Shown here in pieces: positions 10,466 to 21,735 of a stretch of DNA of 27,476 nt. Source of the DNA: Schoenoplectus triqueter (Eukaryota; Streptophyta; Magnoliopsida; Poales; Cyperaceae). A model generated the notes under the pieces. It saw only the letters and a list, made by a program, of their open reading frames with translations. It made no database searches and was not told the origin of the DNA. The DNA is taken from NCBI GenBank assembly GCA_964058805.1, contig CAXKVV010001189.1, forward strand, positions 1 through 27,476, read 5' to 3'. The position numbers and the translations under genes were made by a program. Positions within the stretch are counted from its first letter, which is position 1; every line of letters begins with the position of its first letter.

Positions 10466-13400
10466 TTACTTCGAAATTTTGGCAGTGAGTTCCCGTACAA
10501 GTTTTGCAGCAACCATTGCAGTCATGCCATCAACCGTGTCACGCTGGGGGTTGAACTCAACCACATCAGCTGCAACAACATCACCTTGTAGGTTGTGTAG
10601 TATGTTTAGCATGTCACGGAAAGAGAGGCCACCTGGTTCAATGTGAGAGACACCTGGGGCAAAAGCTGGGTCTAGACAGTCTACATCCACTGATATATAC
10701 ACACCCTTCACCCCTTCTCCTAGTTTCTGTCCATACACAGACAGACCATGAATAAGAACTCACCAATGAGATACAATTTCCAATGTAAATAGGAAGTAAC
10801 CACCATGTCAAAGCCAAAATGATATTTAGTGAGAAATGAAAAATATGTTAGGGAAATTTATACAGAGAGAGAGAGAGGATACAAGATTTTCAAGCATTTC
10901 ACGATCTTTAGAAAAAGTACGCATTTCATACTGCTCCACACCAAACCTCTTCCCTTGTTCACGCCCTTCTTTTGTTATTGACCTTATTCCTACCTGTTTT
11001 CGAGAATATACATCTATAAGTAAGTTCAGAAATGAATATAATAAATAGAACTAAAGAAGTATTGAGCAGGTTTCACTTGCTTTATCTTTAACGTTACCAA
11101 TATTCCATGGAAACTTAATCCTGGCTTGAACAGAATAAATAGGCTGTAATCCATGATCCAAACTGACCTATGCAAGTCTGACATAACTGTTCGTGAGTCT
11201 GAATGGGTTAAGTACAGATCAAGCGTAATGAACTATTGCAGGTCAGATTGACTATTTAGTTATGCAAGTCATGACCTAACCAACATATAGTTTTAGAAAG
11301 GAAATGTACAGCTTTAGAAACATTGAAACAAACATAGTGCGCATTATTTGGATTCAAATCCATGTGCTACGCTTAAGAAAATCAGAGGAATTTGGGAGGA
11401 TCCGAGGAACTCGGGTAAAACTCGCCTCGTCACTGGCCGATCCTGATCCGACTCGGCCGAGTCAACTTGGACTCAGCCGAGTTTGCAAACCATGCTCACC
11501 ACCCATGATTGTGGAGCCCACACAAAAGTGGGCCCCACCTATTCATAGGTGTTAAGTGTGGCCATGTGAGGGTAGGGTACGAGGAGCTCAAGGGGCATCT
11601 TAAATATTTCCTATTTTATTATCTTACTTGAGAAAATTCGAGATTATTCCCTCCATATATAAATATTTATTTCTACAAACTTGAGCAAAAGTTTAACCAA
11701 TTAACAGAGACCTCAATGAGCTGTGGTGTTGGGTTGGGTTGGGTTGGATGTGGATTGGTCAGGTTATATGTGAATTGTGTCATTTTTATCTGCTGAGAGG
11801 ACACATCCAAATAAAATTATATTGGCACAAATTAACCCATCCCAACCTATATCCACCTCTATATAATGAATTTCACTATCCACAAAATTGAGCAAAAGAG
11901 AAACTATTAGACAGAACTCACTTGGAGGAGTCGTCTTGCGTATCCTCCTTCCATTATACGAGCAAAAGAGGAGGCATGAGAATAAATATTTCCTTCAAAT
12001 GCATCATAAATGTCAGGATGCGCATCGAAGTGAAGTATGTCCACAGGCCCACCAAGCTTTTCTGAAACAGCTCTGACCACAGGGTATGAAATTGAGTGAT
12101 CCCCTCCAAGCACCAGTGGTCTAAGTGGTTCCTACAGAACAATAACATTGGTCTATGCACAATAAGCAAGGGTTTTCAGTACCATGCAACAATATATACC
12201 AGGTCACAATTCATGAAACAGAAAAATGAAAACACTGATTTCATGAATGCAACTTGAAAAATGGAAATATCATGACTGCCTCCATTATATCAGAAATATA
12301 TAGTGTGTCCCCCTAATAATGTGCAAAACATCACATATGGTCGTTATCTCTTAATTTCTTCAGTACATTGAAAACAAATTTTGTTATTTTCAGATTGATG
12401 CAGATATGATTTCCAAGAGTAAGTGAAAACAGGTGGCGCACTCATTGCATATTCAATGTTTTGTTGAGATAAACTTGATATTCCTTAAACTCCTTAAAGG
12501 CGTTTATTACTTCTTTTTGTGCCAATAAGTGGGAAGCAATATGAAATTACCTCTTCCATAACAATTTTTACAGAATCACTGACAATATTCATTAGTCGAT
12601 CATCGTCTACACCACAATCACGTATCTCTTGTATTGGCACATCCCCTACATCTGTCATCACACGTGGGTCATTCAGCTCCTTCCCTATATATTACAAAAG
12701 CACCAAGATTTCACATCTGTTAGCTCCTTTCCCTTAGCAGTCTACACAACTGACTCAAATTTTCAACGCTGCTATAAATCTGGCCAAACCACTTTTAGAT
12801 TATATGGTTTCTGGTCTGTTTGCATGCTACTTGCACACGGTCTATTAATGACATGTTAGCACTATGAGCTGGTATGATCAGGTCAATACCAAGGCTAAAT
12901 AAAAAAAAGTTATCAATTAAAAAATAGAAGTTTGGTAATAGGTACCTTCTTCTGTGGAAGAATTGGTGCTGCCACACCAAATAGCTTCTCTAATTCGAGG
13001 TGGTGCAAAAGCAGGACCTTGAAGGAAAGATGAATTGTGCCCCAAAGGAACACCTAGTAGTGATGCTGAGGCCTTTGCACTTCCCAGTGCTCTTAATAGT
13101 TCTCCCTGTTTGGACACAAACATAATTTAAGAGTTAAGACACGAAACATGATAAAGTTTCAACCTGTTACCACATTTTTCACATCCGTTGTGTTAGGATC
13201 ACTCCATCAGTATGCATAGTACCTCACGTGGCTGTTCGGCTCCACTAGAATAATGGAATTGATTGGAATAGACCCTCTATTCCCGCCGAACATGGACGGA
13301 AAACACTAGAATAGAGAATGTGGATTAGAACGTTTTTCCAACTTTTACAATTCCTTGGGGGCCTGGAATTGGGAACAGTACAACACTTTTTTATTCACTC

Positions 13401-16070
13401 TTTTTCACCTGTGAATTGACACGACTTTCTTTATTCAGTTTTTTTAATTCTTCTAAACTCTTTTTAACCTGTGCATTCCCCGAGAAGAGACACCACCTCC
13501 TCCATGCATTTCCAGCTTGTTCTCCGACCTCTTGGTGACTTCAGTACATTGAAAACAAATTTTGTTATTTTCAGATTGATGCAGATATGATTTCCAAGAG
13601 TAAGTGAAAACAGGTGGCGCACTCATTGCATATTCAATGTTTTGTTGAGATAAACTTGATATTCCTTAAACTCCTTAAAGGCGTTTATTACTTCTTTTTG
13701 TGCCAATAAGTGGGAAGCAATATGAAATTACCTCTTCCATAACAATTTTTACAGAATCACTGACAATATTCATTAGTCGATCATCGTCTACACCACAATC
13801 ACGTATCTCTTGTATTGGCACATCCCCTACATCTGTCATCACACGTGGGTCATTCAGCTCCTTCCCTATATATTACAAAAGCACCAAGATTTCACATCTG
13901 TTAGCTCCTTTCCCTTAGCAGTCTACACAACTGACTCAAATTTTCAACGCTGCTATAAATCTGGCCAAACCACTTTTAGATTATATGGTTTCTGGTCTGT
14001 TTGCATGCTACTTGCACACGGTCTATTAATGACATGTTAGCACTATGAGCTGGTATGATCAGGTCAATACCAAGGCTAAATAAAAAAAAGTTATCAATTA
14101 AAAAATAGAAGTTTGGTAATAGGTACCTTCTTCTGTGGAAGAATTGGTGCTGCCACACCAAATAGCTTCTCTAATTCGAGGTGGTGCAAAAGCAGGACCT
14201 TGAAGGAAAGATGAATTGTGCCCCAAAGGAACACCTAGTAGTGATGCTGAGGCCTTTGCACTTCCCAGTGCTCTTAATAGTTCTCCCTGTTTGGACACAA
14301 ACATAATTTAAGAGTTAAGACACGAAACATGATAAAGTTTCAACCTGTTACCACATTTTTCACATCCGTTGTGTTAGGATCACTCCATCAGTATGCATAG
14401 TACCTCACGTGGCTGTTCGGCTCCACTAGAATAATGGAATTGATTGGAATAGACCCTCTATTCCCGCCGAACATGGACGGAAAACACTAGAATAGAGAAT
14501 GTGGATTAGAACGTTTTTCCAACTTTTACAATTCCTTGGGGGCCTGGAATTGGGAACAGTACAACACTTTTTTATTCACTCTTTTTCACCTGTGAATTGA
14601 CACGACTTTCTTTATTCAGTTTTTTTAATTCTTCTAAACTCTTTTTAACCTGTGCATTCCCCGAGAAGAGACACCACCTCCTCCATGCATTTCCAGCTTG
14701 TTCTCCGACCATTCTTGGTGAAACAGCTAAATTAAAAGCTACTGAAGTTTCCCTGTGAGATTGAACTCATTTTTTCCTTTCAAAATTAATAATGACAAAA
14801 AAATATTAAAAGGGAAACACACCTTAGTTTCCCTGTGAGATTGAACTAGCAATATGGATCTTAATTATTTTTTAATGATTTTTTGTATGATCCATTTGTT
14901 TTAGAAAAACTTTTCATTTTTCTTAATTTTATTGCTGCCCGCCAAACGAGAATACCATTGATTTATCACAAATTCACAATGCAAACAAAACTGAAGTCTT
15001 GTTGGTTGTTTTGTAATTTCTAACAATCATCACAATGCAACGATCGATTGATTTGTCGATCAAAGAGATTTAATTTTTTTTTCCTTTTGTCCTCTATGCA
15101 TGATTGAATGCTATATATCTTTTTCTCAAGGCAGTTGCACAGTAGGAAGAGATTTAATTTTTTTTTCCTTTTGTCCTCTATGCATGATTGAATGCTATAT
15201 ATCTTTTTCTCAAGGCAGTTGCACAGTAGGTTAAGGCCACTTATCACAGGACTGACATTCTGAAGGGTTTTCGATTGTTGATCTAAATATGAAAAATGCT
15301 CTCAAAAAGATACTAAAATGAGCAATATTTGTTTGTATCAATCATTATCTTTCCTTCTTTTTTTCCTCACTATCTGAAGCTGCTGGAAGGGTGTTACTGT
15401 GGCCGAGTCTATAGATTCTCATCAGTGACCCTCCAAATGAGATTTCAATGGATTTTTAAAATATATATGTTTGTCTTCACCGTTCCATATCAAGCTGTCG
15501 AACACAATTGGAACAGATCGGAAGAGTACCCAATTTCCAATTCCATTCCTCTTGCAGCCGAACAAGCCCCATGTAACCCGAATTTCCAAATGACAAAGAA
15601 ACAAACTTACTATTTATATCACAAAACAAATTTGACATGGAAAATGATAAAGTTTCAACCTGTTAACAGGTTTTGGAACATCAGTACTGATACCATGCTA
15701 CACAGTATTTGCATCTGTTGTGTTGGCGTCACTCTATTAGTTCGTAGTACAGTACCTTACTAAACCCGAATTTTCAAATGGCAAAGATACCAACTTACCA
15801 TTTACATCTAGAAAGAAATTTGCTTTCTACTTGTTAGAAATTCCGTTATTTGACTGGCTACCAAATTGATGGATGCTCCTACAATAAAACATCTATGCAC
15901 CAGAAACAATAATTAAGCAGAAGAATTCAAACCTTCAGTTTGGCGCGCTCGCGGATAAGTGTAAGAGAGGCATCGATGACACGGCTCTGACCTTTCTCGA
16001 TTAAAGAGGCGGGGATGTTAGCCGTGCTCAGCTTTTTTACGTGGTTTATCCACCTCGTCACCTGACTCAT
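10466..16070 (-). CDS. ARGAH: Arginase, with in-frame duplicated exons 2-3
   Basis: Arginase hydrolyses arginine to ornithine and urea, in plants mainly in mitochondria. Ancestral coding exons are 16070-15933, 13105-12946, 12684-12551, 12131-11922, 10993-10883 and 10726-10466. They total 1014 nt and encode 337 aa, close to the about 342 aa of Arabidopsis ARGAH1. The N-terminus is basic and targeting-like (MSQVTRWINHVKKL). All six Mn ligands are visible (residue numbers for the 337-aa form): His156 in GGDHS, Asp180, His182 and Asp184 in DAHPD, and Asp265 and Asp267 in DVDCLDP. The C-terminus GMTAMVAAKLVREL is typical. A second copy of exons 2 and 3 (14286-14127 and 13865-13732) lies in a tandem duplication. 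Exons 2 plus 3 are 294 nt and start and end in phase 0, so full splicing gives 435 aa with a repeated 98-residue block. Which form is made is unknown. Confidence 0.95.
11380..11580. repeat. GC-rich repeat in arginase intron 4
   Basis: A GC-rich patch inside an AT-rich intron, with CTCGGCCGAG-type motifs including the palindrome GACTCGGCCGAGTC at about 11452-11465 and a degenerate copy TCAGCCGAGT just after. It looks like a fragment of a dispersed plant repeat. A short (GGGTT)n run follows at about 11732-11752 in the same intron. Confidence 0.4.
12358..13538 (-). repeat. Tandem duplication, unit 1 (arginase exons 2-3)
   Basis: This 1181-bp unit starts at CTTCAGTACATT in intron 3 and ends at TCTTGGTGA in intron 1. 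It contains the splice sites and coding sequence of exons 2 and 3 plus the whole of intron 2. The copy at 13539-14721 looks identical base for base by eye, apart from a 2-bp difference (AT absent here) nine bases before the end. The two units abut with no spacer. Confidence 0.95.
13145..13300. repeat. Dispersed intronic repeat, copy in unit 1
   Basis: The stretch beginning ATGATAAAGTTTCAACCTGT (also in unit 2 at +1181) has a diverged relative at about 15640-15757 in the same intron, sharing a 22-bp exact start and GTTGTGTTRG.. further on. Next to it (13230-13295) is a GGCTGTTCGGCT motif followed by TGGAATTG runs. A related motif occurs in opposite orientation at about 15487-15571. The ends resemble non-autonomous DNA transposons, but no clean inverted repeat pair or target duplication was found. 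Confidence 0.4.
13539..14721 (-). repeat. Tandem duplication, unit 2 (arginase exons 2'-3')
   Basis: This is the 1183-bp second copy, holding exon 2' (14127-14286) and exon 3' (13732-13865) with intact acceptor CAG and donor GT sites. Between exon 3' and exon 2 the fused intron (13106-13731) joins a piece of intron 3 to a piece of intron 1 and keeps a working donor and acceptor. The near-perfect identity means the event is very recent, or that it is an assembly artefact. Confidence 0.95.
15063..15230. repeat. 84-bp tandem repeat, two copies
   Basis: Two adjacent 84-bp copies (15063-15146 and 15147-15230) in arginase intron 1, each running from AAGAGATTTAATT to GCACAGTAGG. They appear identical. 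The 75-codon minus-strand frame over this region simply reads the repeat and is not a gene. Confidence 0.9.
15578..15830. repeat. Diverged direct repeat in arginase intron 1
   Basis: About 60 bp starting AACCCGAATTTCCAAATG at 15578 recurs at about 15764 with scattered substitutions (offset near 186). The segment between them contains the diverged copy of the ATGATAAAGTTTCAACC repeat. The intron has therefore been enlarged by several duplication rounds. Confidence 0.6.
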
Positions 16071-16600
16071 CCCTCCCAATCCCTGAATGAACCCTTCTCA
16101 ATCCCAAGAGAAAGAAATCCAAAAAAAATCGAATGTTTGGAAAAGGACTGATTATCTTTTAGATAGATCGAAGGAGCCGATAAAGGAAAGAGTAAGAGAT
16201 CTACTCTCTTTTCCTCCTGCTCTGAAGAGGAGCATTGTATAGTGGTAAAATGGTAATAGAGTGACGAAAGAAGTACGCCGCGCAGGACACTTCGCACTCT
16301 TTCAAAAAAAAATTCAAAAGTTACGGAGAATACGTGGTCCACAATCATTGGCAAAAGTTTTTTCAAGTATCTCAGTATATACTGATCCGGATCCGATCGT
16401 CTTACAGTGCAGAATTTGTAAATTATATCGGTGCATTAGATATTGGTTTTCTTTCTGTCCCTTCTTCATTTCACGTATTAATATATAGGTGCTCCCGGTG
16501 TTTTATGCACTGGCGCGGGTCCCCATGACAAATTTCACATAATTAGCAGAGAATATATGGTACGTGTTTCGCTCAGGTGGTGGCGTGATGCTCCGGTTAG
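16071..16600. other. Arginase upstream region
   Basis: This stretch should contain the arginase 5' UTR and promoter. The minus strand has pyrimidine-rich tracts near the start codon, as often found in plant 5' UTRs, and a weak CTATAC box at about 16236-16242. No gene is seen. Open frames at 16067-16528 have no recognisable product. Confidence 0.35.
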
Positions 16601-17160
16601 TAAATTAAAAACGGCACGGTAGGGTTGGGTCGGTAAGGAACGGATTAGGACGGGTCGACTGATTAAACGGGACGGATTATCACGGGTTGGATTTGGAGGT
16701 GTCATTGCGATCTGTACTAGATCCGTCGGGTCAGACGGGTCAGATTGGGTCGGATCTAGTCGGGGGCGAGACGGATCAGGTCGGTTCCTTTTTTCAATTT
16801 TTTAATCTAACTTTTTGTTATTCGACCAAGTACCAAACTTTTTGCTATTGAGAAGAGAGAGAATTTGGTTTGGTGTGAGGATATGAAATGAAATGGAGTG
16901 TTATTTATAGAAAAAAAATTAAAAGGTGAATTTAATTTTTTTTATTTATTTATTTTAACATTTTTTATTTTCCCGGGTTTAAACAGGTTCAGGTCGGATT
17001 TTCCCGGGTAAAAGGCACCATTTTCACGGGGCGGATTTCTCGGACTTCACGGGTCGGATCGGAACGGATCGGGTCGGGTCAGGTTTTAACGGATCAGAAC
17101 AGGACGGGCCAGGTCAGGCACAAGTTATAGCGGGTCAGATCTTATAAGGATTTTTTTCAA
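16600..17160. repeat. Degenerate GGGTCGGATC-type repeat
   Basis: Two clusters (about 16615-16790 and 16975-17140) of irregular CGGGT, CGGATC, CGGGTCGG and ACGGGTCAG words are separated by an AT-rich spacer. The words are not in a strict period. This pattern is common in plant intergenic DNA and transposon relics and is not coding. Confidence 0.5.
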
Positions 17161-17570
17161 TTTTTTTTTATCCGCATTCGTTCTAGACTCGTAGGTTTGA
17201 ACAGACAAGAATTTGAATGGATTTGAGCATCCGGTCGGGTTTTATCCGGCTGGTTTTTTGAAATCACTGGCCCCGGGTAAAAAGGAAAAAGCGCGCCTAA
17301 TTTGGAATTTACCGCTTTCGGTCTCCAGTCCGGACAACTAATTGACGTGACAATTATCATTGGACGGTCTTATTAATGGAGAGAGAAAACTGAAGAGAAC
17401 TGACTGGAAAGTTCGGGAAATGCATTTCCCTTTTTCTTGTCAGTTTCTTGGGGCACTTAAAGCAGCATGGGTTAGGCACATTTTTCCATTTATTAGTGCG
17501 GCAGGTGGGCCCCGCCTAAAAGTTGGTTTCGACAATTTGGTCTAAAACCTTTTTAACTTGCTGGTTTAGT
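17160..17570. other. Intergenic, nothing recognised
   Basis: Moderately GC-rich DNA with open frames on both strands (17157-17360 minus, 17360-17545 plus) that match no family I know. No splice-consistent model was found. Confidence 0.3.
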
Positions 17571-19150
17571 ATTAATACTATATAGGTAGTCTGGCATGTC
17601 AATGAATCGAATTCGAATTGAATCTCATATGATTTAAATGTAAATTCATTAAAAAATTATAAGATTTATATATAGAAAATTTTGATAATTCAAATGTGAA
17701 TTCATATTTATTATTATAGCGAATTTCGGGTCGGATTCAGATCATATTTCAGATCTTGTATTATAATAATATTAAAAATAGCATAATTAATATATGACAA
17801 GAGAAAAATTATCATATTATTTTAAAATTATTTCAAATGTAACAACAATCATAATTCACATTTACTATTATAGCAATCTTAAAATTATTTGTTCCAAATA
17901 TAAACGTAGCAACAATCATAAATATTTGTTCCAACTTTCAAAACATACAATAAACATTAAATTAACATAATAAAATCTACCTAATTAATACAATAATTAT
18001 TATTCAACTTTATGAATCAACACAGAGTGAAACATAAATATTGCTCTTCAATTTAAACTAAATTGGACGGGTTTATTTTATTAATTGACATATGATATAA
18101 TTTTATTTATTTATCGAATTCATAGCAGATTCGAATTCAAAACTTATAAGATCCAAATGCGGATTTATTATATTAGATGGATCATTTTCTAGAATTCATA
18201 TGTGAATCCAATAAACTAACGAATATTTTTTAAGGATCCATTTGTGCGGATTCGAATCGGATTTTTGAATTATGGATATCCATTGAAAACCCTAGTTACT
18301 TGTGTTAATGGTTGTGTTTTTAACTTGCTATATTCCAATCACCCGATAAATTTATTTTAAATTTATATAATAAATTTTATATGTATCAGTTTTGTTATCT
18401 ACTTTAGATACTTGAAGTACAGAATTTTGTGAACCCTTTGTATTCGCGCGGAGGGAGTGGGTGGACCAGGTGCAAAAGGATCGGATATTATCCGATTATA
18501 TTCGGATTCAAATCCGAATAAAGATAGATATAAATATTATTGGATACTAGTGCGGATGGTTTTTAATTTAAAATTTTATATGAATATGAATATGAATATA
18601 GATAATTATTTAGATCCGAATATTTTTCAAATTTGAATATCCGTATAAAAAATATATTATAAATTTTCAATGTAGATTATAAATCTAATTAAATTTATAC
18701 ATAATTTGGTTTTATATTTATGTTTTTATTCTTGGTACATTTTAACTATTTTTTTACATTTTTATAGTTTTTTGTTACTAAATTGTAATGATAATTACTG
18801 ATTAAATCACTAATAATATAATGATAATTAATAATTAATTTTATAATAATATAACATTATAATTAGTGAACTATATCAAGAAAATAATATTATGTAATTA
18901 TTTTTAATCATGTTGGTGATGTTTTAATTAGTATCCAAACTATATTCATTGTGTATTATTTGATTTGTATTCTTATCCATTTAATATCTGATTCACATTT
19001 GTATCTTAAACTATATATATTCATATTTGTATGTAAAAAAATAAAACAGATAAGATATGATTTTAACCATTATCTGACTATATACGATCTGTTTGCATCC
19101 TTTCCGGCGAGAATAGAGTTGTCATTAAATGATTTTAATAATAAAATATA
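17570..19150. repeat. AT-rich repeat DNA with GGATTCGAATC words
   Basis: Very AT-rich sequence scattered with GAATTCGAATTG, GGATTCGAATCGG, GGATATCCATT and ATCCGAATA words, dense at 17605-17620, 18110-18280 and 18478-18650. They use the same vocabulary as the repeat at 2340-2890. They are probably decayed copies of one repeat class. No coding content is seen. Confidence 0.45.
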
Positions 19151-19622
19151 AAATTTTCAGTACTCTGCCCTCTAATCCTTCAATAACCTTGTTAATTATC
19201 TTCTGCCCCTATTCTTCAATTCGGTTCCGCCATTCCTTTGTAATAAGCATCCACGTGTATAAGAAATCTTGTATGCATTTTAAGTCGAATTTTATATCAT
19301 ATAGGTGAAAAAGAAACAGCAAATTGTAGTAAGCACCTAATTGTACATTTTACAGTGCAAAATACACAATTACATAAAAGACAAACTGTACAAATCAGAA
19401 TGTGTACATTAGAACTTCACGTTATGAGTACGGATTACGGAATACTATGATGAATGTTGATAATCATTAAAATCTAGTATGACTTGTTTAAAATTATCTG
19501 ACGACTGTCATAAAATGTTTTATACAGAAACATTTAGTGTGTATAACACGATAAACAAAATGCGCATTCAATAATTATCGATTATGTATTAAATAATATC
19601 AAATGTGTACTTTTGAAATATA
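19151..19622. other. Intergenic, nothing recognised
   Basis: AT-rich DNA without open frames of note. ACACAATTACATAAAAGACAA and similar words give no clear repeat. Confidence 0.3.
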
Positions 19623-20160
19623 AGGTTTTAAATGTCGTGCTATAGCGTCACTATAGTTGCATTATAGAATTTTTCGATCTCAAAAGTTATACTATAGATC
19701 AACATTACGCTATGTGACATATGTCAAGCTATAACCGCTATAGCGATAATAGCGACCGCAATAACGCATAACGCACAATAGAAAAATAACGTGTTATTCG
19801 ACATAAATTATTTTTGTTTAAAATTTATTTGTACAATTTGAATGACCCAAACTTATATAGTTATAGTATTATAGTCATTTTAATGAAGAAAATGATATAA
19901 TTTACGGTTATTTAGATTATTTTGAATACAAAAATTATTTAGGTTTTATGGTGTCAATGATATTTCGAAGAGGAACTTCGAGTTTGTACTGATTAATTAT
20001 AAGTTTATAACTATTTTAATTAATTTATTGTTACTTAGTTACTTAGTTACTATATGAAAGTCTAGTTTATATGAAAATTAATAGAGAATATAGAGAAAAC
20101 GAGGTGTACGATAGTTTTTGCTATAGCATGCTATAGCGTGATAGCTTTTTTGGAGCACCA
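19623..20160. repeat. TATAGC-rich repeat, possible decayed DNA transposon
   Basis: Clusters of GCTATAGCG and its reverse complement mark both ends of a stretch of about 540 bp: 19640-19770 (GTGCTATAGCGTCACTATAG and following) and 20110-20150 (TTTGCTATAGCATGCTATAGC). The middle is AT-rich and unrelated. The arrangement suggests a non-autonomous element with inverted ends. Exact termini and a target duplication could not be fixed. Confidence 0.4.
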
Positions 20161-20940
20161 CCACAACGACATGATAATTGTTATTTAGAATCATGTGAAA
20201 TATTTACAAGAAAATAGTATGGAGTGTTTAGGACCAAGTTCATAGAAGTAGTGTCAAACCTCTTTAATTATATCAATCAATCTTAGTACAATTCTTTTTA
20301 TATCAGATCTCAGTGCAATTACCAAATTGAGGACATCTGAACGAATTGGAAAGGAAATAATATTTTCTCACTTCTGAGGCACACCATGTTAATTGTTATC
20401 GACAGAGAGAGACCGAAAGAGCATGCCCACACTATAATCTTCTTCGGCTCTATTTCACACTTCCTCTTCTCCCCATTTAAAGTCGAATTTAACTAGAGTA
20501 ACTCCAATGAAAAGGAGGTGCATCAAAATTCAATGTGTCATTTGGGTAATACCTTCTCCTTTCTCGCTTTCTTCTCTTTATGATCCCAACCATCACCTTC
20601 CTTCAACTCCTTCAACTTGCAGTTTCACATAAACTCCAACCAACTTTCATGGATGAAAATTTTGAATTGACACCCTCAAATTTGATGGTTGCTGATTATC
20701 TTCTTGCTTTTATCTTTGATAAATAAAAACTTGAACCAATTGTAATCTACTATATACCCTAACTAAAGAGCAACTAATTGCCATTTTATTATTTAAAAAA
20801 AATAGAAGCATCCTATGTGGATGTGTAATAGGTAGAACTATACATGCAGAAAGTAAATATTTAATTACGACAAAGGAAAAAGGACACACCATTTATTTCT
20901 TTTTTCTTTATGTAATTTTAAGAATTCGTGTATGGTAGGA
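20161..20940. other. Intergenic, nothing recognised
   Basis: Mixed AT-rich DNA with CT-rich patches (20440-20480, 20545-20620). Open frames on the minus strand at 20710-21065 have no recognisable product. Confidence 0.3.
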
Positions 20941-20985
20941 TTTAGAGGGAATATTGGAGCCGCCGCAAGGGGGCCGCATACAAGA

Positions 20986-21735
20986 ATGGAATTCAAGAGG
21001 AGAATGGAAAAAGATTTTTTTTTGAGGCCTGTGATGCTTTTCAACGCTAGGTGCAGGAGGAACAAGAGCGACGACGTGCCAAAAGAGGTGTTATTTCTCT
21101 TCTAAACATTTTTAGGATAAATTAAAAATACCATTTGATAATTTTATAATTTCACTGGACATTACTTTTATTGGTTTTAAGGATAAACAAGAATAGTGTT
21201 TGAAATAATCAAAAGACTAGTTGAATATTTTCTCCACAGAGTGGCACGTGGTTATCTACATATGTTATTTTTATTGTAGAATGTTAACATTAATTTGATT
21301 TTTTTTTGTTTTATTCTTACCTAAGTTTGTTGTTTGCTACAACTACAGGTTGGATAAAGCATTCTTTGATCATCTACATCGTGAAATTGCACAAATTCAA
21401 TTCTCTTTAAACAAAACCCAAGTGAGCATTGATAGTACATACTCTTGTAAATGGTCCCGGTACATGAGAAAGAGAATTAGAAGTGGTGTTTCCTATTTAG
21501 GCCATAGAGGATAGATTAATTGAGTTGGAAGTGGTGCAGAATGTTTTGTTTGAGGGATCTGGTGAGTTCTCCTTTGCATTTGTATTATTTGATAAGTTTT
21601 AATGGACTTCTTGCATTTATGCCCTTAGCCATGTCCTTCATCTCCACAAAGATCGTAAGATATCGATTGAATTTGTTGATAGCTTTCACTTGCCGGTTTG
21701 TTGAAGCTGCTTCTATAACATATCAATTATAGCCG
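20986..21735 (+). pseudogene. Exon-like chain of unknown identity
   Basis: Several short pieces look like plant exons. Piece A (20986-21087) starts with ATG and ends at GAG|GTG. Piece B (21349-21421) follows CTACAG, reads LDKAFFDHLHREIAQIQFSL and on, and ends CAA|GTGAGC. Piece C (21501-21561) follows ATTTAG, reads AIEDRLIELEVVQNVLFEGS, and ends G|GTGAGT. Piece D (21629-21654) follows CTTAG, reads MSFISTKI and ends at GTAAGA. B, C and D join in phase. A does not join B in phase. B and C look helical. I do not recognise the family; a distant likeness of B to SPX-domain helices is only a guess. It may be a decayed gene fragment or chance. Confidence 0.3.

Noticed and set aside
11341..11370. GGATTCAAATCC resembling a tRNA T-loop (also near 18500)
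   Set aside because: No acceptor stem, D arm or anticodon arm can be folded around it.
12519..12859. Plus-strand open frames repeated identically at 13700-14040
   Set aside because: They lie antisense to arginase exon 3 and introns. The repetition comes from the genomic duplication, not from a gene pair.
12000..15300. CRISPR-like array or phage-like repeats
   Set aside because: The repeats are long tandem duplications in introns of a plant gene. There are no short regular repeats with unique spacers.
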